Positions 35,244 to 44,284 of a stretch of 64,000 bases of DNA are shown one piece after another. Numbering within the stretch: the first letter of the stretch is position 1; every line of letters starts with the position of its first letter. The notes below the pieces were generated by a model. That model searched no databases and was not told where the DNA came from. It saw only the letters and a program-made list of their open reading frames with translations. Source of the stretch: Brevundimonas sp. GTDB lineage: Bacteria > Pseudomonadota > Alphaproteobacteria > Caulobacterales > Caulobacteraceae. Where the stretch lies: contig NZ_JAIYCP010000030.1 of NCBI RefSeq assembly GCF_027487935.1, positions 1 to 64,000 on the forward strand. Reading direction: 5' to 3'. Both the position numbers and the translations under genes were made by a program.

Positions 35244-38200
35244 ATGTCCGGCGAAACGGCCCCCGCGCATCCTCAGGCCATCACCCTGGAGGCGCTGGAA
35301 GCCAGCTTCGACCAGCTGTCCCCCGGCGCACTGGCCGGCGCGGGCAAGGACTTCCTGCGTCAGGCCTGGGAAGACTATGCCGCCGACGAGACGCCCGACC
35401 TGTGCGGGCGCGACATGGCCGGCCTGCTCGCCATGGCCTGGCGCGGGGCCGAGGGCCGGGCCCACGGCGAACCCGCGCGCATCACCCTGTCGCCGCTTCA
35501 CAGCGTGGAGGGTGTCCCGCTGGGTTATGATGTTCTGATCGTCATCCAGGACGACCGGCCGTTTCTCGTCGACAGCGTCATGGGCGAGCTGGCCGACGCC
35601 GGCGTGACGGTCCGGTCCATGTACCATCCGGTCACTCCGGAAGACGGCGGGCGCGAGTCCACCATCATCGTGGTCATGGATCCCCTGCCGCAGGAGCGGC
35701 GCGATGCCCTCGGCGAAGGCGTGGCCCTGACCCTGAAGGACGTGTCCAGTGCGGTGGAAGGCCACGCCGGCATGGCGGCGCTGATGCATCGGTCGATCGC
35801 CCATCTTGAGGCCAACCCTCATGGGGTCGCGCCCGATGTCCTGGCGGAGCATATCGACTTCCTGAAATGGCTCGAGGACGACCATTTCGTCTTTCTCGGG
35901 GCCCGGGACTACGACTACCCGCGCAGCAAGGACGGCGGCTATCAGGCTGAGGCGCCCCTGTCGCAGGCGGGGGTCGGTCTGGGGGTTCTGGCCGATCCCG
36001 AGCGAACCGTGCTGCGCCGCGCCAATGAGCCGGCCGTGCTGACCAAATCCATGAAGAAGCAGCTGGACCTGTCCGAGCCGGTGACCGTGGCCAAGGCCAA
36101 TGTCCGCTCCCGCGTCCATCGCCGCGCCTATATGGACTATATCGGGGTCAAGCGGTTCGGCCCCGATGGCCGGCCCTCCGGAGAGACCCGGTTCGTCGGC
36201 CTCTTCACCGCCGAGGCCTATGACAAGACGGCGACCCAGGTGCCGCTGGTCCGGCGCAAGGTCGCCAACGCCCTGACCCGCGCCGGAAAGGTGGCCGGGA
36301 GTCACAGCGAGAAGCGGCTCCGGAACATTCTCGAAAACTATCCCCGCGACGAACTCTTCCAGATCGGGGAGAGCGAGCTGCTCGGCATCGCGCTCGGCAT
36401 CCTGCATCTGCATGACCGTCCGCGGATCAAGACCTTCACCCGCCAGGACCCCTTCGACCGGTTTGTCTCCGTGCTCGCCTTCATCCCGCGCGAGCGTTTC
36501 GACGCCTCTGTCCGTGAACGGATCGGGGCCATCCTCGCCCGGGCCTGGGGCGGGCGGCTTTCGGCCTGGTATCCGCAGCTTTCGGACCAGCCCCTGGTCC
36601 GGATTCACTACATCATCGGCGTGACCCCCGGAGACCATCCGTGCCCGGATCAGGCCGCGCTCGACGCTGAAATCGCCGAGGCCGGCCGCAGCTGGATCGA
36701 TCGGTTCGAAAGCGCCCTGCGCAGCGCCGATGTGGACGATGTCGCCGTCGGGCCGCTCAGCGCCCGGTGGGCCGAGGCGTTCGATGTCGCCTATCGCGCC
36801 CGTTATGATGCGGCCGAGGCCGTGCGGGACCTGCAGGCGGTCGATTCCCTGAACGACAGCGGCCTGGCCGACGGCGGCGAACCGGTGGCGGTTCGCGCCT
36901 TCCGGCTGGACGGCGAAGGGTCACTGAATTTCCGCTTCAAACTCTATCGCCGCGGTGCTGCGGTGCCGCTTTCGGACGTGCTGCCGATCCTCGCCGACAT
37001 GGGGCTGAAGACGCTTGAGGAATGGGGCCACGCCCTGCGTCCGGCGGGAGAGGCCGAGATCCATGTGCATGAATTCCTGCTGGAGGATCCGCGCGGCAAC
37101 GATCTTCAGTTCGCGGATGTGAAGGGCCCGTTCGAGGCGGCCTTTTCGGCGGTCTGGACCGGTCTGACCGAAAGCGACGGCTTCAATCGTCTGGTGCTGG
37201 AGCTGGGCGTCGACTGGCGCGAGGCGGCGCTGGTGCGGACCCTCGCCCGCTATCGCCAGCAGACGGGGCTGGACCCCAGCCAGGCGGTGCAGGAAGAGGC
37301 GCTGCGCGACTATCCGGCTGTGGCCCGGGGCCTGCTGGCCCTGTTCGCGGCCAAATTCGATCCCGCGACGGGGGGCGATGCGGCCAGCCGCGAGGCCGCC
37401 GTGGGCGCGCTGGTCGAGACGATCAACGCCCAATTGCAGGATGTGAAGAGCCTCGACCACGACCGGGCGCTGCGTCGGATGGTCCTGCTCGTTCAGGCGA
37501 TCAAACGCACCAACTACTATCAGGCCGGCCCCGGCGGCCGGCCCAAGGCCCATATCTCGATCAAGATCGCCTCGCGCGAACTGGCCGATCTGCCCCTGCC
37601 CAAGCCTTTCCGGGAGATCTTCGTCTGGGCCCCGCATATCGAGGGTGTGCATCTTCGCTTCGGCCCGGTCGCACGGGGCGGCCTGCGCTGGTCTGACCGC
37701 CGTGACGATTTCCGCACCGAGGTGCTGGGACTGGTCAAGGCGCAGCAGGTCAAGAATGCCGTCATCGTCCCGGTCGGCTCCAAGGGCGGCTTCTTCCCCA
37801 AACACCTGGCGGCCATCGTGCGCGCCGGGGGCGACCGCGATGCCCAGCAGGCCGAGGCCATCCGGGCCTACAGGACCTTCCTGTCCGGCCTGCTCGACAT
37901 CACCGACAATATTGCCGGAGACGGCTCCGTCGTGCCGCCGTCGTCGGTGGTCCGGTTCGAGGGTGACGACCCCTATCTGGTCGTCGCCGCCGACAAGGGC
38001 ACGGCCACCTTCTCGGACATCGCCAACGGGATTTCGGCGGACTACGGCTTCTGGCTGGATGACGCCTTCGCCTCGGGCGGCTCGGTCGGCTACGACCACA
38101 AGGTCATGGGCATCACGGCCCGCGGCGCCTGGGAGGCGGTCAAACGCCATTTCCGCGAGATGGGCAAGGACATCCAGTCCGAACCCTTCACCGTGGTCGG

Positions 38201-40109
38201 GGTCGGGGACATGTCGGGCGATGTCTTCGGCAACGGCATGCTGCTCTCGAAGGCGATCAAACTGGTCGCCGCCTTTGACCACCGCGACATCTTCATCGAC
38301 CCCAATCCCGATCCGGCGACCAGCTGGGTCGAGCGCGACCGGATGTTCAAACTGCCGCGCTCGTCATGGCAGGACTACGACAGCTCGAAGATTTCCAGGG
38401 GCGGCGGCATCTTCCCGCGTTCGGCCAAGTCGATCCAGCTGACCCCGGAGATCAAGGCCGCGCTCGATATCCAGGAGGATGTGCTCGATCCAGCCGCACT
38501 GATGAAGGCCATCCTCAAGGCCCCGGCTGAACTGCTCTATTTTGGCGGCATCGGCACCTATGTGAAGGCGCCGAACGAGACCGACGCCCAGGTCGGCGAC
38601 AAGGCCAATGACGCCATCCGCATCGACGGTGCCGAGGTGCGCGCCAGGGTCATCGCCGAGGGTGCCAACCTCGGCCTGACCCAGGCCGGCCGGATCGCCT
38701 TTGCGCTCAGCGGCGGCCGGATCAACACCGACGCTATCGACAACTCGGCCGGGGTCGACAGCTCCGACCACGAGGTCAATATCAAGATCCTGACCGGGGC
38801 GGCGATCGCCTCCGGTGCCCTCAAGGTCGCCGACCGCAACGCCCTGCTGGCCTCCATGACCGATGAGGTCGGCCTCAAGGTCCTGGCGCACAACTACGAC
38901 CAGACCCTCGCGGTTTCGCTTCAGGAGGATGACGGACCCGGTGCCCTCGACGCCCAGCAGCAGTTCATGTTGTGGCTGGGGGCCAGGGGCCGGCTGGACC
39001 GCAAGGTCGAGGGCCTGCCCGACGACGCAAGACTGGCGGAACGCAAGCTCGCCGGCCAGGCCCTGACCCGGCCCGAACTCGCCGTTCTCACCGCCTATTC
39101 CAAGCTGGAGCTGTTCGACGAGATCGTGGCCTCGGCGGCCCCGGACGACGCCTTCTTCAAACAGACCCTGGTGCGCTATTTCCCGGCCCCGCTGGCGAAA
39201 TTCGAGGCCGACATGCAGCGCCACCGCCTGCGGCGCGAGATCGTCTCGACGATCCTGTCGAACGAGATCGTCAACATGTGCGGTCCGACCTTCCCCGAGC
39301 GGCTGCGCCAGTCGGCCCGTTGCGACACGGCCGCCATGGTCCTGGCCTTCGAGGCGTCGCGCCAGATTTTCCGGCTGGACCAGGCGTGGGACGAGGTTTC
39401 GGCCCTGGACCTGAAAATCCCGGCGGCGGCCCAGACAGCCCTCTATCAGGAGATTTCGACCGTGCTCCGCCGCCAGACCTTCTGGCTGGCCCGTCGCGCG
39501 GTGCGGCCCGGCGCGACCGTGCGGGCCCTGATCGGCGCCTATCAGCCGGCCGCGGACGCCCTGCGCGCCGTCGGTGGTTCGGTCCTGTCGCGCTTCGAGC
39601 AGAGCCGTCTCGAGGCCCGGGTCCAGACCTTCGTCAGCCTCGGCGCGCCGGAGGCCATGGCCCGGAACGTCGGCCTCTTGCGGCCGCTGGTGGCGACCGC
39701 CGACATCGGCGACCTGTCCCGGCAGGCGGGCTGGCCCGAGCCGGCCATGGCCGCCCTCTATCACCAGGTCGGCGCGGCCTTCGACTTCGACCGGCTGCGG
39801 GCCGGCGCAGGCGCAGTCCCCTCGGCGGATCATTTCGACCGTCTGGCGGTCCGGCGTCTGATCGAGGATTTGATGGTCGAGCAGATGACCCTGACCCGGG
39901 CCGTGGCCGCGAGCACAACCCTGTCGGCCGGATCGGGTGAGGCGGCGGCCGAGGCTGCGGTTGACGCCTGGATCGGCTCCCGTCTGGAGATCGTCGAGGG
40001 TCTGCGCGCCTCGGTGGACGAGATCGTCGCCTCCGGCACGGGCTGGACCTTCGCCAAGCTGACCATTGCCAACAGCGTCATCCGCGAGATCGCTGCGTCA
40101 GCCAACTGA
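35244..40109 (+). CDS. gdhZ: NAD-dependent glutamate dehydrogenase, large (GDH-180) type
   Basis: 1621 residues; converts glutamate to 2-oxoglutarate and ammonium. The N-terminal half carries ACT-like regulatory modules (DVLIVIQDDRPFLVDSV). The catalytic region has VAPRGG-like RFGPVARGGLRWSDRRDDF near 810, PVGSKGGFFPK near 845, and the nucleotide fold RVIAEGANLGLTQAGRIAF near 1137. A long C-terminal helical region follows. In Caulobacter the corresponding enzyme (GdhZ) also controls FtsZ dynamics through KidO; the symbol is given by that orthology. Length is full for the class. Confidence 0.93.
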   Translation: MSGETAPAHPQAITLEALEASFDQLSPGALAGAGKDFLRQAWEDYAADETPDLCGRDMAGLLAMAWRGAEGRAHGEPARITLSPLHSVEGVPLGYDVLIVIQDDRPFLVDSVMGELADAGVTVRSMYHPVTPEDGGRESTIIVVMDPLPQERRDALGEGVALTLKDVSSAVEGHAGMAALMHRSIAHLEANPHGVAPDVLAEHIDFLKWLEDDHFVFLGARDYDYPRSKDGGYQAEAPLSQAGVGLGVLADPERTVLRRANEPAVLTKSMKKQLDLSEPVTVAKANVRSRVHRRAYMDYIGVKRFGPDGRPSGETRFVGLFTAEAYDKTATQVPLVRRKVANALTRAGKVAGSHSEKRLRNILENYPRDELFQIGESELLGIALGILHLHDRPRIKTFTRQDPFDRFVSVLAFIPRERFDASVRERIGAILARAWGGRLSAWYPQLSDQPLVRIHYIIGVTPGDHPCPDQAALDAEIAEAGRSWIDRFESALRSADVDDVAVGPLSARWAEAFDVAYRARYDAAEAVRDLQAVDSLNDSGLADGGEPVAVRAFRLDGEGSLNFRFKLYRRGAAVPLSDVLPILADMGLKTLEEWGHALRPAGEAEIHVHEFLLEDPRGNDLQFADVKGPFEAAFSAVWTGLTESDGFNRLVLELGVDWREAALVRTLARYRQQTGLDPSQAVQEEALRDYPAVARGLLALFAAKFDPATGGDAASREAAVGALVETINAQLQDVKSLDHDRALRRMVLLVQAIKRTNYYQAGPGGRPKAHISIKIASRELADLPLPKPFREIFVWAPHIEGVHLRFGPVARGGLRWSDRRDDFRTEVLGLVKAQQVKNAVIVPVGSKGGFFPKHLAAIVRAGGDRDAQQAEAIRAYRTFLSGLLDITDNIAGDGSVVPPSSVVRFEGDDPYLVVAADKGTATFSDIANGISADYGFWLDDAFASGGSVGYDHKVMGITARGAWEAVKRHFREMGKDIQSEPFTVVGVGDMSGDVFGNGMLLSKAIKLVAAFDHRDIFIDPNPDPATSWVERDRMFKLPRSSWQDYDSSKISRGGGIFPRSAKSIQLTPEIKAALDIQEDVLDPAALMKAILKAPAELLYFGGIGTYVKAPNETDAQVGDKANDAIRIDGAEVRARVIAEGANLGLTQAGRIAFALSGGRINTDAIDNSAGVDSSDHEVNIKILTGAAIASGALKVADRNALLASMTDEVGLKVLAHNYDQTLAVSLQEDDGPGALDAQQQFMLWLGARGRLDRKVEGLPDDARLAERKLAGQALTRPELAVLTAYSKLELFDEIVASAAPDDAFFKQTLVRYFPAPLAKFEADMQRHRLRREIVSTILSNEIVNMCGPTFPERLRQSARCDTAAMVLAFEASRQIFRLDQAWDEVSALDLKIPAAAQTALYQEISTVLRRQTFWLARRAVRPGATVRALIGAYQPAADALRAVGGSVLSRFEQSRLEARVQTFVSLGAPEAMARNVGLLRPLVATADIGDLSRQAGWPEPAMAALYHQVGAAFDFDRLRAGAGAVPSADHFDRLAVRRLIEDLMVEQMTLTRAVAASTTLSAGSGEAAAEAAVDAWIGSRLEIVEGLRASVDEIVASGTGWTFAKLTIANSVIREIAASAN

Positions 40110-40199
40110 GCAGGCCGTCCTGTCGGGCAGCGGTCGTCGGCCCGGCGTTTCGCGTCCGCGTTCGGCTTCTGCTAGCGTGCGGGGCCGAGGGAGAGGTTG

Positions 40200-40670
40200 A
40201 TGCCGCGCAAATTTCTGGTGGTCGTCGATGACAGTCCGGAGTTCGGGACGGCATTGCGCTATGCCGCCCGGCGGGCGCGTTCGACCGGCGGTCGCGTGGC
40301 CCTGTTGCGTGTCATCCCCGCCGCCGCCTCCGATGCCCACTGGTCCGGCGTCCGCGAGGAGATCGAACGGCAGACGCGGGTCGAGGCCGAGGCCTCACTG
40401 AACACATGGGCCGGTGAAGCCGCGGAACGGTCCGGTTCTGTGCCTGTGCTGCTGATCGAGCGCGGCGAGCCGCAGGACGCCATCCGCAAGGTCGTCGGCG
40501 AGGACCCCGAGATCAAGATTCTGGTTCTGGCGGCGGGTGGCGGCGGGCGCGGTCCCGGCCCCCTGGTCTCGGCCGTGGTCAAACAGGGCGCAGCCTTCAC
40601 CGGACGCAAGATGCCGGTGACCATTGTGCCGGGTGACCTGACCGAGGCGGATATCGAGGATCTGGCGTAG
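40200..40670 (+). CDS. Universal-stress-protein-like (UspA fold) protein
   Basis: 156 residues. FLVVVDDSPEFGTALRYAARRAR opens a Rossmann-like UspA domain, abbreviated here to its start FLVVVDDSP. EIKILVLAAGGGGRGPGPLVSAVV is a variant of the G-2x-G-9x-G nucleotide loop. The ATG at 40200 follows a GGGAGAGG ribosome-binding site. Role unknown beyond the family. The CTAGCCA repeat begins just after the stop. Confidence 0.85.
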   Translation: MPRKFLVVVDDSPEFGTALRYAARRARSTGGRVALLRVIPAAASDAHWSGVREEIERQTRVEAEASLNTWAGEAAERSGSVPVLLIERGEPQDAIRKVVGEDPEIKILVLAAGGGGRGPGPLVSAVVKQGAAFTGRKMPVTIVPGDLTEADIEDLA

Positions 40671-40683
40671 GGAAGGTGGCGAG

Positions 40684-40795
<112 letters not shown>

Positions 40796-40847
40796 CCACC
40801 ACGCCTCCGCCCTTGAACCCACCGCCTCGCGAGTGCACTTGAGCGCC

Positions 40848-41405
40848 ATGTTCATCCAGACCGAACCGACCCCGAACCCCAATGCGCTGAAATTCCTGCC
40901 CGGGCGCGATGTCGCGTCCGATCCGCGCGACTTTGTGAACCGTGAGGAGGCCGAGGCCTCGCCCCTCGCAGAGGCCCTGTTCGCGCTGGACGGCGTGGCG
41001 GGTGTCTTTTTCGGCTATGACTATGTCTCCGTCACCCGGAGTCCCTCGGGGCCCGACTGGGCCGTGATGAAGGCGCCGGTGCTTGCGGCGATCATGGATC
41101 ATTTCGTCTCCGGGGCACCGCTGCTGCGCGACGGATCGACAGCGGCCGCCTCCGCAGCCGGCGAGGACACCGAGATTGTGCTCGAGATCAAACAACTGCT
41201 CGACAGCCGCGTCCGCCCGGCCGTGGCCCAGGACGGCGGCGATATCCTGTTCGACGCCTTTGACGAGGCGACAGGGGTGCTGACCCTGCGCATGCGCGGG
41301 GCCTGCGCCGGCTGCCCCTCCTCCACCGCGACCCTCAAATCCGGGGTCGAGCAGATGATGAAACACTACATCCCGGAAGTGACCTCGGTCGAACAGGTGA
41401 TCTGA
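40848..41405 (+). CDS. NifU-like iron-sulfur carrier (Nfu type)
   Basis: 185 residues. The N-terminal Nfu_N domain begins MFIQTEPTPNPNALKFLPGR, a strong signature. The C-terminal NifU domain has RPAVAQDGGDILF and the cluster-binding CxxC in MRGACAGCPSS near residue 155. Delivers Fe-S clusters to target proteins. The start is at MFIQTE; a few codons are open upstream inside the spacer. Confidence 0.94.
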   Translation: MFIQTEPTPNPNALKFLPGRDVASDPRDFVNREEAEASPLAEALFALDGVAGVFFGYDYVSVTRSPSGPDWAVMKAPVLAAIMDHFVSGAPLLRDGSTAAASAAGEDTEIVLEIKQLLDSRVRPAVAQDGGDILFDAFDEATGVLTLRMRGACAGCPSSTATLKSGVEQMMKHYIPEVTSVEQVI

Positions 41406-41464
41406 CTTTTTGACGCGCTGTCGTTCGCCACGCCGCGGCTCACGGCCTTGGCGCGATCGCGCCT

Positions 41465-41471
41465 GAAACGA
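41465..41471 (+). promoter_or_regulatory. GAAACGA half-site upstream of the first XRE gene
   Basis: GAAACGAATCTG here resembles GAAACGATCTG at 42110, upstream of the second XRE gene. It lies 44 bp before the first XRE start. Confidence 0.35.
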
Positions 41472-41514
41472 ATCTGTCCTCGCTTCCGGGGCCGGTCGGC
41501 GCCATCATCGGCCC

Positions 41515-42075
41515 ATGCCCCGTTTCCAGAGTGACAGCGACGTCCGGCGTCTTGGCGAAGCCCTCGCTGCCCTGCGACGTGACCGTGCACTCTCCCAGGC
41601 CGAGGCGGGCCGGAGGGCCGGCATGACGAGCCAGGGCTGGGGCCTGTACGAAACCGGCAAACGATCCGGCCTGTTCCGTCCCGACGTCCAGCGTCGGCTG
41701 ACGGCGGCGCTCGACGCGACACCGGCGGATCTGGCCCTGTTCGAGGCTCCCGCCCTTCCCGGCATGGCCAGTGAGGGCCGACCCTTTGTCCATGCGGCCG
41801 GGCCGATCCGACGCCTGCCGTTGTCGAATGACGACCTCGCCCCCTGGGGGGTTTCGGGCGTGGTCGTGGAATATGAGCCCGGTCGCTGGCCTCGCCGTGA
41901 CCAGGGCTGTGTGATCGAAATGGCGGACGGTGCGCTTCGGGTGCGGGTCTATGAGCAGGCTGACGCCGAGACCCTGACCGTTCGCGGCGGTCCCGGCGGC
42001 CTCGGGACCCGGGAGCGGATCGCCCGCTCCGACACCCGGATCGTCTCCGCCGTCACGGCCCGGCTGGAGCCGTGA
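41515..42075 (+). CDS. XRE-family regulator with a C-terminal S24-like domain
   Basis: 186 residues. The N-terminal helix-turn-helix (LAALRRDRALSQAEAGRRAG ... WGLYETGKRSG) is at about 14-55. The second half (about 95-186) has the strand pattern of LexA/CI peptidase S24 domains (GCVIEMADGALRVRVYEQ), but no serine-lysine catalytic pair in the expected places was recognised. It may thus bind an effector or dimerise rather than self-cleave. It is 72 bp upstream of a second XRE gene with a shared DNA half-site. Confidence 0.75.
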   Translation: MPRFQSDSDVRRLGEALAALRRDRALSQAEAGRRAGMTSQGWGLYETGKRSGLFRPDVQRRLTAALDATPADLALFEAPALPGMASEGRPFVHAAGPIRRLPLSNDDLAPWGVSGVVVEYEPGRWPRRDQGCVIEMADGALRVRVYEQADAETLTVRGGPGGLGTRERIARSDTRIVSAVTARLEP

Positions 42076-42076
42076 T

Positions 42077-42116
42077 GAAACGAAAATCTTGCAACGTTTT
42101 CGTTTCCATGAAACGA
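42077..42116. promoter_or_regulatory. Operator-like palindrome with an extra half-site
   Basis: GAAACGAAAA (42077-42086) and TTTTCGTTTC (42097-42106) are perfect 10-base inverted arms with a 10-nt spacer. A further GAAACGA follows at 42110-42116. The set lies between two XRE genes and ends 31 bp before the second one's ATG. Position and symmetry suggest autoregulation by one or both regulators. Confidence 0.65.
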
Positions 42117-42147
42117 TCTGCGCTCGAAAGGGAGCGGGGAGACAGCC

Positions 42148-42537
42148 ATGGCCAGGATCAGCGGACGGGACGAGGTCGACGTCTATGTCGGGGCGCGCAT
42201 CGGGCTGCGGCGGTCGGCGCTGGGCCTGTCCCAGAGCGCACTCGCCCAGCAGCTCGGCATCAGCTTCCAGCAGGTCCAGAAATACGAAACCGGCCAGAAC
42301 CGCATCTCCGCCTCGCGCCTGCACCGGGCGGCGACGGTTCTCGGAACCTCGGTCGAGACCTTCTTCCCCCCGGTCGAGACGGCCCGCGGTGCGGCCGACG
42401 ACAGCTGGCGGCAGATGCGCACCATCACGGCCACGGCCGAAGGCCGCACCGTGGCCGCAGAGTTTCCCCGGATCGGGAACCGCGACCTTCGCCGGGCGGT
42501 GGCCCGGATCGTTCATGGCCTGGCCCGCGAGGCCTGA
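42148..42537 (+). CDS. Short XRE-family regulator
   Basis: 129 residues. Helix-turn-helix at about 17-70 with the SFQQVQKYETGQNRISASRL signature common in alphaproteobacteria, then a short C-terminal helical part. A related protein is encoded at 48905, sharing FQQ[VI]QKYE.G.NRISAS. The palindrome just upstream is its probable operator. tsaB starts 25 bp downstream. Confidence 0.88.
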   Translation: MARISGRDEVDVYVGARIGLRRSALGLSQSALAQQLGISFQQVQKYETGQNRISASRLHRAATVLGTSVETFFPPVETARGAADDSWRQMRTITATAEGRTVAAEFPRIGNRDLRRAVARIVHGLAREA

Positions 42538-42562
42538 AAGTCTGTAGCCCCGGGGGGGCGTC

Positions 42563-43249
42563 ATGAAACTCATGGTCGTCGATACATCGCTCGGCCTGTG
42601 CACGGTCGGGGTGTTCGAGGTCGACAGCGCGGGCGCGTCCTGTCTGGGCCTGCGGTCCGAGCCGATGACCAAGGGTCATTCCGAGCGTATCGCCGGTTTC
42701 GCACGCGACGCAGCGAGCGCGGCCGGGGTGTCGTTCGCCCAACTTGACCGGATCGGGGTGACGGTCGGACCCGGCTCCTTCACCGGCCTGCGGGTCGGCC
42801 TGGCCTTCGCCCAGGGCCTGGCCGCAGCGCTGGACCGGCCCCTGGTCGGCCTTTCGGGGCTGGATGCGCTCGCGGCGTCAGCCGGCGAGGCTCCCGAGGT
42901 TGCGGCCCTGATCGATGCGCGGCGCGGACAGGTCTATGCGCGTTTCTGGCGCGATCGCGCAGCCGACGGCCCGGCCGAGGCCTTGACGCTCGAGGCGGCG
43001 GCGGACCGGATTGCGACCCTGGCCGACGGGGCGATCCTGGTCGGTTCCGGCGCTGTCCTGTTTGCGGAGGTCGCTGCGGGCCGGACGGTCATGGCCCTGG
43101 AGGGGCCGGACCCCGGCGCCCTGGCCCGACTCGCGGCAGCCGCGGATCCGGCCCTGGCCCTGCCGCGCCCGCTCTATCTGCGCGCGCCCGACGCCAAACC
43201 GCCCACCCGCCTGCCCGGACAGGCCCGCGGACCGGCCGGGACCCCATGA
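42563..43249 (+). CDS. tsaB: tRNA threonylcarbamoyladenosine biosynthesis protein TsaB
   Basis: 228 residues, ASKHA-fold partner of TsaD needed for t6A37 of ANN-decoding tRNAs. VVDTSLGLCTVGV at the start, KGHSERIAGFARDA, and VTVGPGSFTGLRVGLAFAQGLA (centre quoted as GPGSFTGLRVGL) are the family signature. Its stop overlaps rimI by 4 bp (ATGA), the usual tsaB-rimI pairing. Confidence 0.95.
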   Translation: MKLMVVDTSLGLCTVGVFEVDSAGASCLGLRSEPMTKGHSERIAGFARDAASAAGVSFAQLDRIGVTVGPGSFTGLRVGLAFAQGLAAALDRPLVGLSGLDALAASAGEAPEVAALIDARRGQVYARFWRDRAADGPAEALTLEAAADRIATLADGAILVGSGAVLFAEVAAGRTVMALEGPDPGALARLAAAADPALALPRPLYLRAPDAKPPTRLPGQARGPAGTP

Positions 43250-43674
43250 ACGACGACACCGCCGAGCGTCTGGCCGGGATCCATGCGGCGGCTTTTCCGG
43301 CGCCGTGGGACGCCGCGGCCCTGGCCGACCTGCTGACCCAGGCCGGGGTCTTCGCGGTCGAGCAGCCGGACGGCTTCATCCTGTTGCGCACCGTCGCCGA
43401 TGAGGCGGAGATCCTGACCCTGGCCGTCCGCCCGGGGGCCCGTCGGCGCGGTCTCGGGGCCCGGCTGGTCCGTGAGGGGGTGGCCGGCGCGGCGGCGCGG
43501 GGCGCGGCGCGGCTGTTCCTCGAGGTCGCTGACGACAACGCCGCGGCGCTTGCGCTCTATGCCCGGGCAGGCTTCTCCGAAGCCGGTCGCCGCCCGGGAT
43601 ACTATGCCCGCCCTGACGGTGGTCGGCAGGATGCGTTGATCCTGGCCCTAAACTTGCCGGTGAAGCTTCCCTAG
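43246..43674 (+). CDS. rimI: Ribosomal-protein-alanine acetyltransferase RimI
   Basis: 142 residues, GNAT fold. The acetyl-CoA loop is VRPGARRRGLGARLV near residue 65, and LFLEVADDNAAALALYARAGF is the last conserved block. It acetylates the N terminus of S18 in E. coli; the target here is inferred from the tsaB neighbour. Confidence 0.88.
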   Translation: MNDDTAERLAGIHAAAFPAPWDAAALADLLTQAGVFAVEQPDGFILLRTVADEAEILTLAVRPGARRRGLGARLVREGVAGAAARGAARLFLEVADDNAAALALYARAGFSEAGRRPGYYARPDGGRQDALILALNLPVKLP

Positions 43675-43701
43675 GGCGGCCTGCCCGCCTATTCTGCCGC
43701 C

Positions 43702-44184
43702 ATGGACCGGATCGAGAAACTCTGCGCCGACCGCGGCATGCGCATGACCGAGCAGCGAAGGGTGATCGCCCGCGTCCTGTCGAACGCCGACGACCATCCG
43801 GACGTCGAGGAACTGTACCGCCGCGCCTCCGCCATCGACCCCCATATCTCGATCGCCACCGTCTATCGCACCGTCCGGCTGTTCGAAGAGGCCGGCGTGG
43901 TCGAGAAACACGACTTCGGCGATGGTCGCAGCCGCTATGAGGAAGCCGGTGACGACCACCACGATCATCTGATTGACACCCGCACGGGCGAGGTCATCGA
44001 ATTCTTCGACGCCGAGATCGAACGGCTGAAGACCGAAATCGCCGAGCGGCTGGGGTTTGAACTGATCGGCCACAAGCTGGAGCTCTACGGCAAGGCCATC
44101 GCCGGGGCCGAGCCGTCCAAGCGTGAGGGCCTGATCTTCAGCCGCACCGCACGCCGGGTTGATCCGGACAAGCTGGACGTCTGA
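43702..44184 (+). CDS. fur: Ferric uptake regulator Fur/Mur
   Basis: 160 residues. Winged helix with RMTEQRRVIARVL and ISIATVYRTVRLFEEAG, then metal-binding residues in EAGDDHHDHLIDTRTGEVIEF near 88-105. No C-terminal CxxC zinc motif, as in alphaproteobacterial Fur. It follows rimI and precedes miaB in the order found in Caulobacter. In some alphaproteobacteria the orthologue senses manganese instead of iron; not decidable here. Confidence 0.9.
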   Translation: MDRIEKLCADRGMRMTEQRRVIARVLSNADDHPDVEELYRRASAIDPHISIATVYRTVRLFEEAGVVEKHDFGDGRSRYEEAGDDHHDHLIDTRTGEVIEFFDAEIERLKTEIAERLGFELIGHKLELYGKAIAGAEPSKREGLIFSRTARRVDPDKLDV

Positions 44185-44284
44185 GGCTGGCTGCGGTCAG
44201 AAGGCTCCGTCTTGGTGACCTGATGCGGCCTGGCGCTTCGTTCCGGTAGCTTGCCGCGCCTCGTCGCGCTATTTACCCAGCCCC

